From the NCBI RefSeq assembly GCF_003952385.1, contig NZ_CP034444.1, positions 1,240,001 through 1,304,000 of the forward strand: a stretch of DNA of 64,000 bases, read 5' to 3'. The position numbers and the translations under genes were made by a program. The notes beneath the pieces were generated by a model. The model was not told the DNA's origin. It saw only the letters and a list, made by a program, of their open reading frames with translations, and made no database searches. The DNA comes from Mesorhizobium sp. M1D.F.Ca.ET.043.01.1.1. Its GTDB lineage: Bacteria > Pseudomonadota > Alphaproteobacteria > Rhizobiales > Rhizobiaceae. Positions 42,154-51,392 of this stretch are shown one piece after another (the stretch's first letter is position 1; the number at the start of each line of letters is the position of its first letter).

Positions 42154-42252
42154 CCCGACCAACCGCGAGCGCTTCGACGCGCCGTTGACGTGCTACGGCT
42201 TCGTCCCGCCTGCGTCAGTCAGTTTGCGGCCGCGCGTCGGCGAAGCCACGCG

Positions 42253-42999
42253 TCAATTCGTCGCCGTCGCGGCGACGCGCTTCTTCCTCTTGCCCTTGGA
42301 CTTGTCCTCTGGTGCCGGCGTGTTCTCGTCATAGCCGGCATAGGCCTGGTAATCCCGCGCGGTCGGCTCCGGCACCACGACATTGGCGTCGGTGAAGACG
42401 AACTGCGTGGCGGCCGACGGGTCGGTGACCTGCACCTGGTACTGGTGCAGCTGCGAATAGAGCACGTCGGGCCCGTGCTGGACCGCGACGCGGATCGGCA
42501 TGGTGACAGTGCCCGGCGCGAACATCGGGCCAGGCACGACCTTGCCGGCGACCGCGATCTTCATCGTCAGCTGGCCGTTTTCGTGGGTGCAGTCGCGCGT
42601 CAGGTCGGTGATCGAGGCCTGGTAGACGATCTTGGCGGGATCGCGATTGGGATCGACCGGCGTTCCGTCCGGCCCGGTCTGCGCGGTCGCGGCGGCTGCC
42701 GACGCTTCCGCGTCTGCTGCGGCGTCAGCCTTCTTTTTCTTCGGCTTGGCGCCAGCGCCCTTGGCGTAGGTGTTGAAGAAGGCGGTACCGTCACGCAGCG
42801 TCACCTTCGGGCAGTAGGCGCGCAGCTGGCTGGCCAGCACTTTCGGATCCTGCGGCGGCGGCGGCGCGGTCGGATCCTTCTTGCCGAAGCCGAAGTCCAG
42901 GATGCCGTTGTCGCTGGATTGGCAGCCGGCGGCGGCAAGCATAAAGCCGGCAAGCGCCAGACCCGCGACAAAACGACGGTTGACCGAATTAAACGCCAT
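42253..42999 (-). CDS. Hypothetical lipoprotein
   Basis: A 248-residue protein with the signal GLALAGFMLAAAGC, giving a lipid-anchored Cys near residue 26. Residues 85-105 carry a Lys/Ala run (KPKKKKADAAADAEASAAA), and the C-terminus is basic (KSKGKRKKRVAAT). Between is a folded region (IVYQASITDLTRDCTHENGQ). No known domain is recognised. It is divergent from thrC with 129 bases between. Confidence 0.75.
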   Translation of the reverse strand: MAFNSVNRRFVAGLALAGFMLAAAGCQSSDNGILDFGFGKKDPTAPPPPQDPKVLASQLRAYCPKVTLRDGTAFFNTYAKGAGAKPKKKKADAAADAEASAAAATAQTGPDGTPVDPNRDPAKIVYQASITDLTRDCTHENGQLTMKIAVAGKVVPGPMFAPGTVTMPIRVAVQHGPDVLYSQLHQYQVQVTDPSAATQFVFTDANVVVPEPTARDYQAYAGYDENTPAPEDKSKGKRKKRVAATATN

Positions 43000-43128
43000 A
43001 AACTGCTCTTCCCTCTCACAAAGCCGGTGACGTATATCAACGCCGCGGCGAAAATGCGACTGAGCCGGTTCGCAAAATTAACCAATTTGTCGTGGATGAC
43101 GCGGCCGGCAGCAAATGGACTGTTAGCG

Positions 43129-44526
43129 ATGCAATATGTGAGTACCCGCGGGGATGCGCCCGTGCTTGGATTTTCCGACGCGGTGCTGGCCGGGCTGGCG
43201 CGCGACGGCGGGCTTTACGTGCCGCGCGAATGGCCGCAGTTCTCGGCCGCCGACATCCGTGCCATGCGCGGACTTGGCTATCCCGACCTTGCCATCCGCG
43301 TCCTGACGCCCTTCCTCGGCGGCGAGATCGCCGCGCCCGTCTTCGAGCGGCTGGTGCGCGAGGCCTATGCGACTTTCCGGCACGACGCGGTCTGCCCTCT
43401 GGTGCAGACCGGCACGAACACCTTCGTCCTCGAGCTGTTCCACGGCCCGACGCTCGCCTTCAAGGACGTGGCGATGCAGCTACTGGCGCGGCTGATGGAC
43501 CATGTGCTTGCCGAACGCGACCAGCGCGCCACCATCGTCGGCGCCACCTCCGGCGATACCGGGGGTGCCGCAATCGACGCTTTCGCCGGCCGCGACCGCA
43601 CCGATATCTTCATCCTTTTCCCCAACGGCAAGGTCTCGCCGGTGCAGCAGCGGCAGATGACGACGTCGAGCGCGGCCAACGTCCATGCGCTGTCGATCGA
43701 AGGCAATTTCGACGACTGCCAGGGCCTGCTGAAGGACATGTTCAATGATCACGCCTTCCGCGACAGGGTGTCGCTGTCGGGCGTCAATTCGATCAACTGG
43801 GCCCGCATCATGGCCCAGATCGTCTATTATTTCTCCTCCGCGCTATCGCTCGGCGCGCCCGAACGGCCGGTGTCCTTCACCGTGCCGACCGGCAATTTTG
43901 GCGACATTTTCGCCGGTTACGCCGCCAAGCGCATGGGGCTGCCGGTCGAACGGCTGATCATCGCCACCAACGACAACGACATATTGGCGCGCACATTGTC
44001 GAGCGGCGAATACCGTACCAAGGGCGTGTTCGCCACCACCTCGCCATCGATGGATATCCAGGTGTCGTCGAACTTCGAGCGCCTGCTGTTCGAGGCTGCA
44101 GGCCGCGATGCCGCCACCGTCAGGCGCTACATGAACGGGCTGAAGCAATCCGGCGCCTTCACCGTCGAAGCAGGCGAAATGGCCAGGATCCGCGCGGAGT
44201 TCGACGCCGGCCGCGCCAGCGTCGAGGAGGTTGCCGCAACCATCCGCCAGACGCTCGAAGCGAGCAGCTACCTGCTCGATCCGCACACGGCGGCCGCCGT
44301 GCACGTAGCCGCCGGCCAGCCGTCTGGCGCCGTGCCCATGGTGGTGCTGGGCACCGCTCATCCGGCCAAGTTCCCGGCAGCGGTAGAGGCTGCCAGCGGC
44401 GTTGCCCCGGCGCTCCCCTCATGGCTTGCCGGCTTGATGACAGCCGACGAAAAGTACACCATACTTCCATCCGAGCTGAAAATGGTGGAAGATTACGTGA
44501 GCCGCCACACGCGGGCGGCCCGTTAG
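43129..44526 (+). CDS. thrC: Threonine synthase
   Basis: Converts O-phosphohomoserine to threonine with PLP. The 465-residue protein has the N-terminal STRGDAPVLGFSDAVLAGLA, the PLP lysine in GPTLAFKDVAMQLL near residue 110, ATSGDTGGAAIDAF and the FTVPTGNFGDIFAGY segment. ATG 43129 was chosen (QYVSTRG is the family start); ATG 43096 is also in frame. It is followed by an M16 peptidase 14 bases later, as in other rhizobia. Confidence 0.95.
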   Translation: MQYVSTRGDAPVLGFSDAVLAGLARDGGLYVPREWPQFSAADIRAMRGLGYPDLAIRVLTPFLGGEIAAPVFERLVREAYATFRHDAVCPLVQTGTNTFVLELFHGPTLAFKDVAMQLLARLMDHVLAERDQRATIVGATSGDTGGAAIDAFAGRDRTDIFILFPNGKVSPVQQRQMTTSSAANVHALSIEGNFDDCQGLLKDMFNDHAFRDRVSLSGVNSINWARIMAQIVYYFSSALSLGAPERPVSFTVPTGNFGDIFAGYAAKRMGLPVERLIIATNDNDILARTLSSGEYRTKGVFATTSPSMDIQVSSNFERLLFEAAGRDAATVRRYMNGLKQSGAFTVEAGEMARIRAEFDAGRASVEEVAATIRQTLEASSYLLDPHTAAAVHVAAGQPSGAVPMVVLGTAHPAKFPAAVEAASGVAPALPSWLAGLMTADEKYTILPSELKMVEDYVSRHTRAAR

Positions 44527-44540
44527 GGAGTAGTTGCCAT

Positions 44541-45833
44541 ATGGGTGTTGAGGTAAGCCGTCTGTCGAACGGCCTGACAGTCGCCACCGAAACCCTTCCA
44601 AGCCTCGAATCCGTTGCCCTTGGCGCCTGGGTCAAGTCAGGCGCCCGTAATGAACGCGACGAAGAGCATGGCATGGCCCATCTGCTCGAACACATGGCGT
44701 TCAAGGGAACCAAGCGGCGCAGCGCCTTCGAGATCGCCTCGGAAATCGAGAATGTCGGCGGCGAGATCAACGCCGCCACCAGTGTGGAGACGACGTCCTA
44801 CTATGCCAGGGTGCTCTCCGACGATGTGCCGCTGGCGGTCGATATCCTGGCCGACATCCTGCAGGAATCGGAATTCGATCCCGAGGAACTGGAGCGTGAG
44901 CAGCATGTGATCCTGCAGGAGATCGGCGCCGCGCACGACACGCCCGACGACATCGTCTTCGACCGCTTCACCGAAACCGCCTTCCGCCACCAGACCATCG
45001 GCCGATCGATCCTCGGCACGCCGGAGACGGTCAAATCCTTCACTTCTAAGCAGCTGCACGATTTCATCGAGCGGCAATACGGCGCCGAGCGGATGGTGAT
45101 CGTGGCGGCCGGCGACATCAAGCACGACAATTTCGTGCGCGAGGTCGAAAAGCAGCTCGGCGGCTTTCGCGCCAAGGCCGACAGCAGCATTCCGCAATAT
45201 GCGCAATATGTCGGCGGCGACTTCCGCGACGACCGCGACCTGATGGATGCGCAGATCGTGCTCGGCTTCGAGGGCCGCGCCTACCATGTGCGCGACTTCT
45301 ACGCCTCGCAGGTGCTGTCGATGATCCTCGGCGGCGGCATGTCATCGAGGCTGTTCCAGGAGGTGCGCGAGAAGCGCGGCCTGTGCTACTCGGTCTATGC
45401 CTTCCACTGGGGCTTCTCCGACACCGGCATTTTCGGTGTGCATGCCGCGACCGGGCAGAGCGATATCGCCAAGCTGGTGCCGGTCATCATCAACGAACTG
45501 CAGAAGGCCGGCGAAAGCATCCAGCAGGAGGAGCTCGACCGGGCACGCGCGCAATATCGCGCCGGCCTCATCATGTCGGCCGAGAGCCCGGCAAGCCGCG
45601 CCTCGCAGATCGCCAGGCAATTGCTCCTGTTCGGCCGGCCGATCGCCAAGGAGGAGTTGATGGAGCGGCTGGCGGCGCTGACCGTCGAGCGGCTGACCGA
45701 CCTCTCGTCGCGGCTGTTCTCGACCAAGCCGACGCTGACCGCCGTCGGCCCGGTAGGCACGCTGGCGCCCTACGAGGCGATCCTCGAATCGCTTGCGGGT
45801 CCGCAGACGACGGCCCGCAGGCTCGCCGTCTAA
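44541..45833 (+). CDS. M16-family zinc metalloprotease
   Basis: A 430-residue peptidase of the mitochondrial processing peptidase/PqqF clan. The inverted zinc motif HLLEH is at residues 47-51 (HGMAHLLEHMAFKGT), and the distal Glu lies in EREQHVILQEIGAAHDTPDD. The second, non-catalytic half is present (QVLSMILGGGMSSRLFQEVR). ATG 44541 has AGGGAG upstream; the longer open frame covers thrC. It lies behind thrC with 14 bases between. Confidence 0.93.
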   Translation: MGVEVSRLSNGLTVATETLPSLESVALGAWVKSGARNERDEEHGMAHLLEHMAFKGTKRRSAFEIASEIENVGGEINAATSVETTSYYARVLSDDVPLAVDILADILQESEFDPEELEREQHVILQEIGAAHDTPDDIVFDRFTETAFRHQTIGRSILGTPETVKSFTSKQLHDFIERQYGAERMVIVAAGDIKHDNFVREVEKQLGGFRAKADSSIPQYAQYVGGDFRDDRDLMDAQIVLGFEGRAYHVRDFYASQVLSMILGGGMSSRLFQEVREKRGLCYSVYAFHWGFSDTGIFGVHAATGQSDIAKLVPVIINELQKAGESIQQEELDRARAQYRAGLIMSAESPASRASQIARQLLLFGRPIAKEELMERLAALTVERLTDLSSRLFSTKPTLTAVGPVGTLAPYEAILESLAGPQTTARRLAV

Positions 45834-45839
45834 CCCTAA

Positions 45840-45940
45840 GCAGGTTCCGCAAAAGTGTCCCACGGTTTTGCGATCAGAACCTGCGAAAAACCAGGGAATC
45901 TAAGCAGATATTCGTGGGGCATCCCACGAATATCTGCTTA
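45840..45940. repeat. Two intergenic palindromes, one a perfect 18-bp stem
   Basis: First palindrome: gcaggttc-cgcaaaa ... ttttgcg-atcagaacctgc (45840-45884). The second, at 45901-45940, is perfect: taagcagatattcgtggg (45901-45918), loop gcat, cccacgaatatctgctta. The second lies 11 bases ahead of the GNAT start codon. It lacks a T-run, so it is not a classical terminator. Confidence 0.85.
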
Positions 45941-45951
45941 GAACAAACGCC

Positions 45952-46548
45952 GTGTTCGCGCTCCCTTTCTTTCGTCGCGACCTGCCGGCACTGAAGGGTG
46001 AAAAGGTCACGCTGCGCGTGCCGCTGACCAACGACTACCGCGAGTGGTCGACACTGCGTGGCGAAAGCCGCGCCTTCCTCGAGCCCTGGGAGCCGCGCTG
46101 GCAGCCGGACGAGCTCGACCGCACCGCCTGGCGGCTGCGCATCGGCCGCTACCGCGAGGACTATGCGCAAGGCACGGCCATCGCTTTCTTCATCTTCGAG
46201 AAGTCGAGCGGCAAGCTCGCCGGCGGCATCACGCTCGGCAACATCCGCCACGGCGTCGCGCAAAGCGGCCATATCGGCTACTGGATCGGCGAACGCTACG
46301 GCGGCCGCGGCCTGATGACCGAAGCGGTCAAGCTGGTGTCGCGTTTTGCCTTCGATACGCTGAGGTTGCACCGGATCGAGGCTGCCTGTATTCCCGACAA
46401 CGCCCGGTCGATCCGCGTGCTTGAAAAAGCCGGATTCCGGCGCGAAGGACTTCTGCGATCCTATCTCAGGATCAACGGCATCTGGCAGGATCACTACCTC
46501 TACGCCCGGATCGCGGACGATCCGCCGGGTGATGGAACGAAGGGCTGA
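45952..46548 (+). CDS. GNAT acetyltransferase (RimJ/RimL-like)
   Basis: A 198-residue acetyltransferase. Characteristic parts are LKGEKVTLRVPLTNDY, GHIGYWIGERYGGRGLMTEA (the acetyl-CoA loop), and IPDNARSIRVLEKAGFRREG. It would N-acetylate a ribosomal protein or another amine. The GTG 45952 start gives a good family N-terminus, but there is no ribosome binding site, and the stable hairpin at 45901-45940 ends 11 bases before it. The next gene starts 3 bases after the stop. Confidence 0.85.
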   Translation: MFALPFFRRDLPALKGEKVTLRVPLTNDYREWSTLRGESRAFLEPWEPRWQPDELDRTAWRLRIGRYREDYAQGTAIAFFIFEKSSGKLAGGITLGNIRHGVAQSGHIGYWIGERYGGRGLMTEAVKLVSRFAFDTLRLHRIEAACIPDNARSIRVLEKAGFRREGLLRSYLRINGIWQDHYLYARIADDPPGDGTKG

Positions 46549-46551
46549 TAT

Positions 46552-49440
46552 GTGACGAATTTTCCGCGAATCGCGTCGCTGTTCGCCCTCATCCTGGCGG
46601 TCGTCGTCACGCTCTCGGCAGCCGCGCCGGCGCTAGCCGTCGAGCCGATCAAGATCGCCCGCGACGACAAGGCGCTCGATCTTTCGGGCGCCCTCGAGAT
46701 CTACCCGAACCAGGGCGAGAATTTCCAGGTCTCCACCGCGCCCGGCCCCGACGGCATCGTGCGGCGCATCGAGGTCGAGGCCAAGGACGCGCGCTCGACC
46801 GGCGACTGGGCGGTGTTCGCGCTCGCCAACACCACCGACCAGCAGCTGGACCGACTGATCGTCGCGCCGCATTTCCGCCTGGTGAATTCCGGCATCTTCT
46901 GGCCGGATCTCGGCTCGACCCGCATCGCGGCGATCACGCCCAGCGAAGGCTTCGCGCTCGACCGCCAGACCAGCCCCGACGCCGACGTCTTCCGGGTGAC
47001 GCTGAACCCCGGCACGGTGGTCACATTCGTGGCCGAGCTTGCCTCGCCGAAGCTGCCCCAGGTCTATCTGTGGGAGCCGGAATCCTACAAGGACTCGGTC
47101 AATTCCTACACGCTGTTCCGCGGCATCGTCATCGGCATCGCCGGGCTGCTGGCGCTGTTCCTGACCATCCTGTTCGTGGTCAAGGGAACCTCGATGTTCC
47201 CGGCCACCGCCGCCCTCGCCTGGGCGGTGCTCGCCTATATCTGCGTCGATTTCGGCTTCCTCAACAAGGTCATCGAGATTTCGCCCGGCAATGAGCAGAT
47301 GTGGCGGGCCGGAACCGAGGTGGCTTTGGCCGCGACCTTCGTGGTGTTCCTGTTCGCCTATCTCAACCTCAACCGGTGGCACGGCCATTTCAGCTATGGC
47401 GCGCTGGTCTGGATCCTCGGCCTGCTCTTGATCGCCGGCGTGGCGATCGTCGATCCGGCGGTCGCCGCCGGCATAGCCCGCATCTCGTTCGCGGCAACCG
47501 CCCTCACCGGCCTCGGCCTCATCATCTTCCTCGGCATTCGCGGCTATGACCGCGCGATCATGCTGGTGCCGAGCTGGGTGATGGTCTTGCTCTGGCTATG
47601 CGGGTCGTGGATGGCGATCACCGGGATGCTGGACAACGATATCGCCCAGCCGGCGCTGGGCGGCGGCCTGATCCTGATCATCCTGTTGATCGGCTTCACC
47701 GTCATGCAGCACGCCTTCGCCGGCGGCGCGCTGCACCAGGGCCTGTTCTCCGACCTCGAGCGCCAGGCGCTCGCGGTCGCCGGATCGGGCGACACCGTGT
47801 GGGACTGGGACGTGCTGCGCGACCGCGTGGTGACCAAGCCCGACATCAGCCTGCAGCTCGGCCTCGCCCCCAACAGCCTGTCGGGCGCGGCCCGCAACTG
47901 GCTGCCGGTGCTGCATGCCGACGACCGCGACACGTTCCGCACGACGCTCGACGTGGTGCTGGAGCACCGCCGCGGCCGGGTGGCGCAGAATTTCCGCCTG
48001 CGCGGCGCCGACGGCCATTATCACTGGTTTTCGCTGAGGGCGCGGCCGGTGATCGGCTCGGACGGCGAAGTGATCCGCTGCGTCGGCACGATGGTCGACG
48101 TCACCGAGCAGAAGAAGTCCGAGGAAAGGCTGCTGCACGACGCCGTGCACGACAACCTCACCGGCCTGCCGAACCGCGAGCTGTTCATGAACCGGCTGGA
48201 GGCGATCATCTCGATCGCCCGCACCGAGGACAAGGTGCGCCCGACGGTCTTCGTCATCGACATCGACCGCTTCAAGCAGGTCAATGACGGGCTCGGCATT
48301 TCCGCCGGCGACACCATCCTGCTCACCATCGCGCGCCGGCTGCACCGTCTGCTCAAGCCCAAGGATTCGCTGTCGCGCTTTGCCGGCGACCAGTTCGCGC
48401 TGATGCTGCTTTCCGAGCAGGACCCTGCCCGCATCGCCGCCATGGCCGACGCCATCAAGCATGCGATCAACAACCCGATCACCTTCGCCAAGCGCGAGAT
48501 CGTGCTCACCGCCTCGATCGGCCTGATCACCTGGACGACGGCGCAGACCTCGTCCGAGGACATGGTCAAGGACGCCGAGCTTGCCATGCACCAGGCCAAG
48601 CGTTTCGGCGGCGACAGGATCGAGCCGTTCCGGCCGGCCTTCCGCACCGTCGGCACCGACCGGCTGCAGTTCGAATCCGATCTTCGCCGCGCCATCGAGC
48701 GGCGCGAGTTCACGCTCGCCTACCAGCCGATCGTGCGGTTGGAGGACGGCAGCGTCGCCGGCTTCGAGGCGCTGTTGCGCTGGGACCATCCCAGGCGCGG
48801 CATGATCCCGCCCGGCGATTTCATCCCGGTGGCCGAAAATTGCGGCCTGATCGTGCAGCTCGGTCTGTTCGCCATGCAGCAGGCGGCCGAGGATCTCGCC
48901 ACCTGGCAGAAACAGATCGGCGACGCGCCGCTGTCGGTTTCGGTCAATCTCTCCAGCCGGCAGCTCATCCGCCGCGACCTCGTCAGCGACGTCCGCTCGG
49001 TCATCGCGCGCGCCAATCTGAAGCCGCGCTGCTTCCGGCTCGAGCTCACCGAATCCCTGGTGATGGACAATCCCGAGCAGACCGCGCATGTGCTGAGCAA
49101 GCTCAAACAGCTCGGCATCGGGCTGTCGCTCGACGATTTCGGCACCGGCTATTCCTCGCTGTCCTATCTGACGCGCTTCCCCTTCGACACGATCAAGATC
49201 GACAAGAGCTTCGTCGACGACGCGACGCCGAAGCGGGCGGTGCTGCTCAAATCGATGGTCAACATGGCGCATGAGCTCGGCCTGTCGGTCGTGGCCGAGG
49301 GCATCTCGGACGAAAGCGACGCGCTGGAGCTGCGCCAGATGGGCTGCGAATATGTCCAGAGCTTCATGTTCGGCGCGCCGATGCCCGGCGACCAGGTGCT
49401 GAAGACGCTGAGGGAGCAGTACCCGCTGACGCAGGCTTAG
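46552..49440 (+). CDS. Membrane GGDEF/EAL protein with degenerate GGDEF site
   Basis: A 962-residue cyclic-di-GMP enzyme. It has a signal peptide (1-29), a periplasmic domain to about 180, seven or eight membrane segments (181-385) as in 7TMR-DISM proteins, then a PAS domain (401-520). The GGDEF domain (530-690) reads SRFAGDQFALML, so AGDQF replaces GGDEF, and it is probably not an active cyclase. The EAL domain (715-955) keeps GFEALLRWDHP, SVSVNLSSRQL and DDFGTGYSSL, so it is likely an active phosphodiesterase. The start is GTG 46552, with AAGGG upstream. Confidence 0.93.
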   Translation: MTNFPRIASLFALILAVVVTLSAAAPALAVEPIKIARDDKALDLSGALEIYPNQGENFQVSTAPGPDGIVRRIEVEAKDARSTGDWAVFALANTTDQQLDRLIVAPHFRLVNSGIFWPDLGSTRIAAITPSEGFALDRQTSPDADVFRVTLNPGTVVTFVAELASPKLPQVYLWEPESYKDSVNSYTLFRGIVIGIAGLLALFLTILFVVKGTSMFPATAALAWAVLAYICVDFGFLNKVIEISPGNEQMWRAGTEVALAATFVVFLFAYLNLNRWHGHFSYGALVWILGLLLIAGVAIVDPAVAAGIARISFAATALTGLGLIIFLGIRGYDRAIMLVPSWVMVLLWLCGSWMAITGMLDNDIAQPALGGGLILIILLIGFTVMQHAFAGGALHQGLFSDLERQALAVAGSGDTVWDWDVLRDRVVTKPDISLQLGLAPNSLSGAARNWLPVLHADDRDTFRTTLDVVLEHRRGRVAQNFRLRGADGHYHWFSLRARPVIGSDGEVIRCVGTMVDVTEQKKSEERLLHDAVHDNLTGLPNRELFMNRLEAIISIARTEDKVRPTVFVIDIDRFKQVNDGLGISAGDTILLTIARRLHRLLKPKDSLSRFAGDQFALMLLSEQDPARIAAMADAIKHAINNPITFAKREIVLTASIGLITWTTAQTSSEDMVKDAELAMHQAKRFGGDRIEPFRPAFRTVGTDRLQFESDLRRAIERREFTLAYQPIVRLEDGSVAGFEALLRWDHPRRGMIPPGDFIPVAENCGLIVQLGLFAMQQAAEDLATWQKQIGDAPLSVSVNLSSRQLIRRDLVSDVRSVIARANLKPRCFRLELTESLVMDNPEQTAHVLSKLKQLGIGLSLDDFGTGYSSLSYLTRFPFDTIKIDKSFVDDATPKRAVLLKSMVNMAHELGLSVVAEGISDESDALELRQMGCEYVQSFMFGAPMPGDQVLKTLREQYPLTQA

Positions 49441-49491
49441 CCTGGCGCAGCGCGCCAGCGGTTGCAGACTGGCGGAGACAACCCCCAACCT

Positions 49492-49672
49492 CGTCATCCT
49501 AGGGCGAACCAAGGAGCGAAGCGACGCAGCGCAGACCCTAGGATCCATGCCATTACGCTAAGGCGTTGCAACGGTTCAGAATTCTGAGCCGCTGCGCCCT
49601 TCGATAAGGTCACGGCATGGATCCTAGGGTCTTCGCGACGGAGCTTCGCTCCTGCTTCGCCCTAGGATGACG
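49492..49672. repeat. Large imperfect inverted repeat (MITE-like)
   Basis: Arms of about 60 bases (49492-49551 and 49614-49672) face each other across 62 bases. Matching parts are cgtcatcctagggcgaa/ttcgccctaggatgacg, gagcgaagc/gcttcgctc and gaccctaggatccatgcc/ggcatggatcctagggtc. No open frame is inside. The form suits a non-autonomous mobile element or a large intergenic palindrome. Confidence 0.8.
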
Positions 49673-49713
49673 AAGGCGCGAGCGTTCATGCTAATCGCGA
49701 GCGTTGGTTGGCT

Positions 49714-50322
49714 TTACGCGTGCCCCGCAGCGGCGCTGAGATGGGCGAGATCGATGCCGATCGAGGCAAGGATGCGGTCGTATTTGCGCTCGATGTCGGC
49801 GTCGAACAGCAGTTCGGGCGTCGCCGGGCAGGTCAGCCAGCCATTCTCGGCGATCTCGCTTTCGAGCTGGCCGGCACCCCAGCCGGAATAGCCGAGCGCC
49901 ATCAGCGCATGACGCGGCCCGCGGCCCGTCGAGATGGCGCGAAGAATGTCGACGGTGGCGGTCAGGCAGATGTCGTCGGAGACGTTGAGCGAGGATTCCA
50001 CACGATAGTCGCCGGAATGCAGCACAAAGCCGCGACTGCGGTCGACCGGCCCGCCATTGCGCACGACGAAGTCGCGCGCATGCGCCGGCAGCCGGATCGC
50101 TTCCTGCTCGTTCACGATGCCAAGCTGCACCAGAAGGTCCGGGAACAGCATCTGCTGCGTCTGGTTGATGATCAGGCCCATGGCGCCCTCGTCGCTGTGG
50201 GCGCAGATATAGATGACCGAGCGCGTGAAACGGTCGTCCTTCATGCCGGGCATGGCAATCAGGAACTGATCGTCGAGAAAGCCGCGGCCGGCCGCCTTCT
50301 TTTTGTGGCGCAACAAGTCCAT
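49714..50322 (-). CDS. YqgE/AlgH family protein
   Basis: A 202-residue protein of the UPF0301/AlgH family. The signature parts are [52 protein letters not shown] and [19 protein letters not shown] 50322 gives the family N-terminus (MDLLRHKKK); the frame is open 31 codons upstream. The function is unclear despite links to alginate regulation in pseudomonads. It is divergent from the DsbD-like gene. Confidence 0.9.
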   Translation of the reverse strand: MDLLRHKKKAAGRGFLDDQFLIAMPGMKDDRFTRSVIYICAHSDEGAMGLIINQTQQMLFPDLLVQLGIVNEQEAIRLPAHARDFVVRNGGPVDRSRGFVLHSGDYRVESSLNVSDDICLTATVDILRAISTGRGPRHALMALGYSGWGAGQLESEIAENGWLTCPATPELLFDADIERKYDRILASIGIDLAHLSAAAGHA

Positions 50323-50449
50323 GACGTTGAGCGTAACCCGTTTCCGCCGCGCCGAAAAGATGGTGAGGCTGCCGGATGTCACGCAAATATGATACCGGCA
50401 GGACAATGAAATCATTGCGCGGCCAAGAACGGGCGATCAAATCACCGCC

Positions 50450-51256
50450 ATGCGATACCTGAACATTGCGGCGCTCGGCGCCGTCATCGGCCTGGGAGCG
50501 GGCCTGCCGGCCGAGGCATCGTCCTCGGCCTGGTACAACAGCGAAGGCGGCAAGGTGCGGCTGGTGACCAGCGGCAAGCCTGACGAGGCCGGCAAGATCC
50601 ACGGCGTGCTCGACATTGCGCTCAAGCCCGGCTGGAAAACCTACTGGCGCGACCCCGGCGACGCCGGCGTGCCGCCGCAGATCGACATCACTGCCAGCAC
50701 CAACATCGCCGACGCAAGGCTGTCGTTCCCGCCGCCGCAGCGGCACGACGACGGCTACGGAAAGTGGGCCGGTTACGACCGCCCCGTGTCGCTGCCGGTG
50801 ACCTTCACGCTGTCGTCGCCCGACCAGCCGGCGACGATCGACGCCAACGTCTTCCTTGGCATATGCGAGACGATTTGCATTCCGGTGCAGACCCGGCTCA
50901 GCGTCGATCCGACGTCCGATCCGGACAACGCTGTCGACGCGGCGCTGGTGAAGACGGCGCTTGCAATGCTGCCCTCGCCGGCGCGGCCCGATTTCGGCAT
51001 CCGCGTGCTGTCCGGCGACCACGAGACCCTTATGGTCGAGGCGCGGTCCCCGGGCGATCCGGACTCGGTCGATTTCTTCATCGCCGGCGAGCGCGACTAC
51101 ATGTTCGGCGCGCCGGTGCGCAGCGAAAAGGACGGCAAGCTTGTCTTCACCGTGCCGATCCTCGACCGGCCGTCGGCGACGCCTACGGGTGGGGGGCTGT
51201 ACTACACGCTGACCAGCGCCGAGGGCGCGGTGGACGGACTGCTGCCTTTCCCTTGA
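50450..51256 (+). CDS. Periplasmic DsbD-alpha-like protein
   Basis: A 268-residue protein with a signal peptide (IAALGAVIGLGAGLPAEA). The domain resembles the N-terminal alpha domain of DsbD: PGWKTYWRDPGDAG, and the redox-cysteine segment LGICETICIPVQTRL, here with two Cys spaced CETIC. It lacks the DsbD membrane and thioredoxin parts, so it may pass electrons from a separate CcdA/DsbD-like partner, or bind copper or thiols. It stands alone. Confidence 0.82.
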   Translation: MRYLNIAALGAVIGLGAGLPAEASSSAWYNSEGGKVRLVTSGKPDEAGKIHGVLDIALKPGWKTYWRDPGDAGVPPQIDITASTNIADARLSFPPPQRHDDGYGKWAGYDRPVSLPVTFTLSSPDQPATIDANVFLGICETICIPVQTRLSVDPTSDPDNAVDAALVKTALAMLPSPARPDFGIRVLSGDHETLMVEARSPGDPDSVDFFIAGERDYMFGAPVRSEKDGKLVFTVPILDRPSATPTGGGLYYTLTSAEGAVDGLLPFP

Positions 51257-51275
51257 TCCAGCCCCTCTTGGAGCC

Positions 51276-51319
51276 GCAATTGCGGTCGGAAAACCGCCGG
51301 GCAGTTTTCCTGCAATTGC
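51276..51319. repeat. Rhizobial intergenic palindrome
   Basis: Arms gcaattgcgg and ctgcaattgc flank 'tcggaaaaccgccgggcagtttt'. The arms are self-complementary enough for a stable hairpin. It lies between the DsbD-like and peroxiredoxin genes. Confidence 0.75.
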
Positions 51320-51392
51320 TCTGGATGGTTGCGGGAACCCGCCCAGTCCGATACGCAGGCACAGATCCTTCCAATCCCCAAGCGAGGAATCC

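Noticed and set aside
47596..49548. Open frame of 650 codons antisense to the GGDEF/EAL gene
   Set aside because: Shadow of a well-supported gene; it also runs into the inverted repeat.
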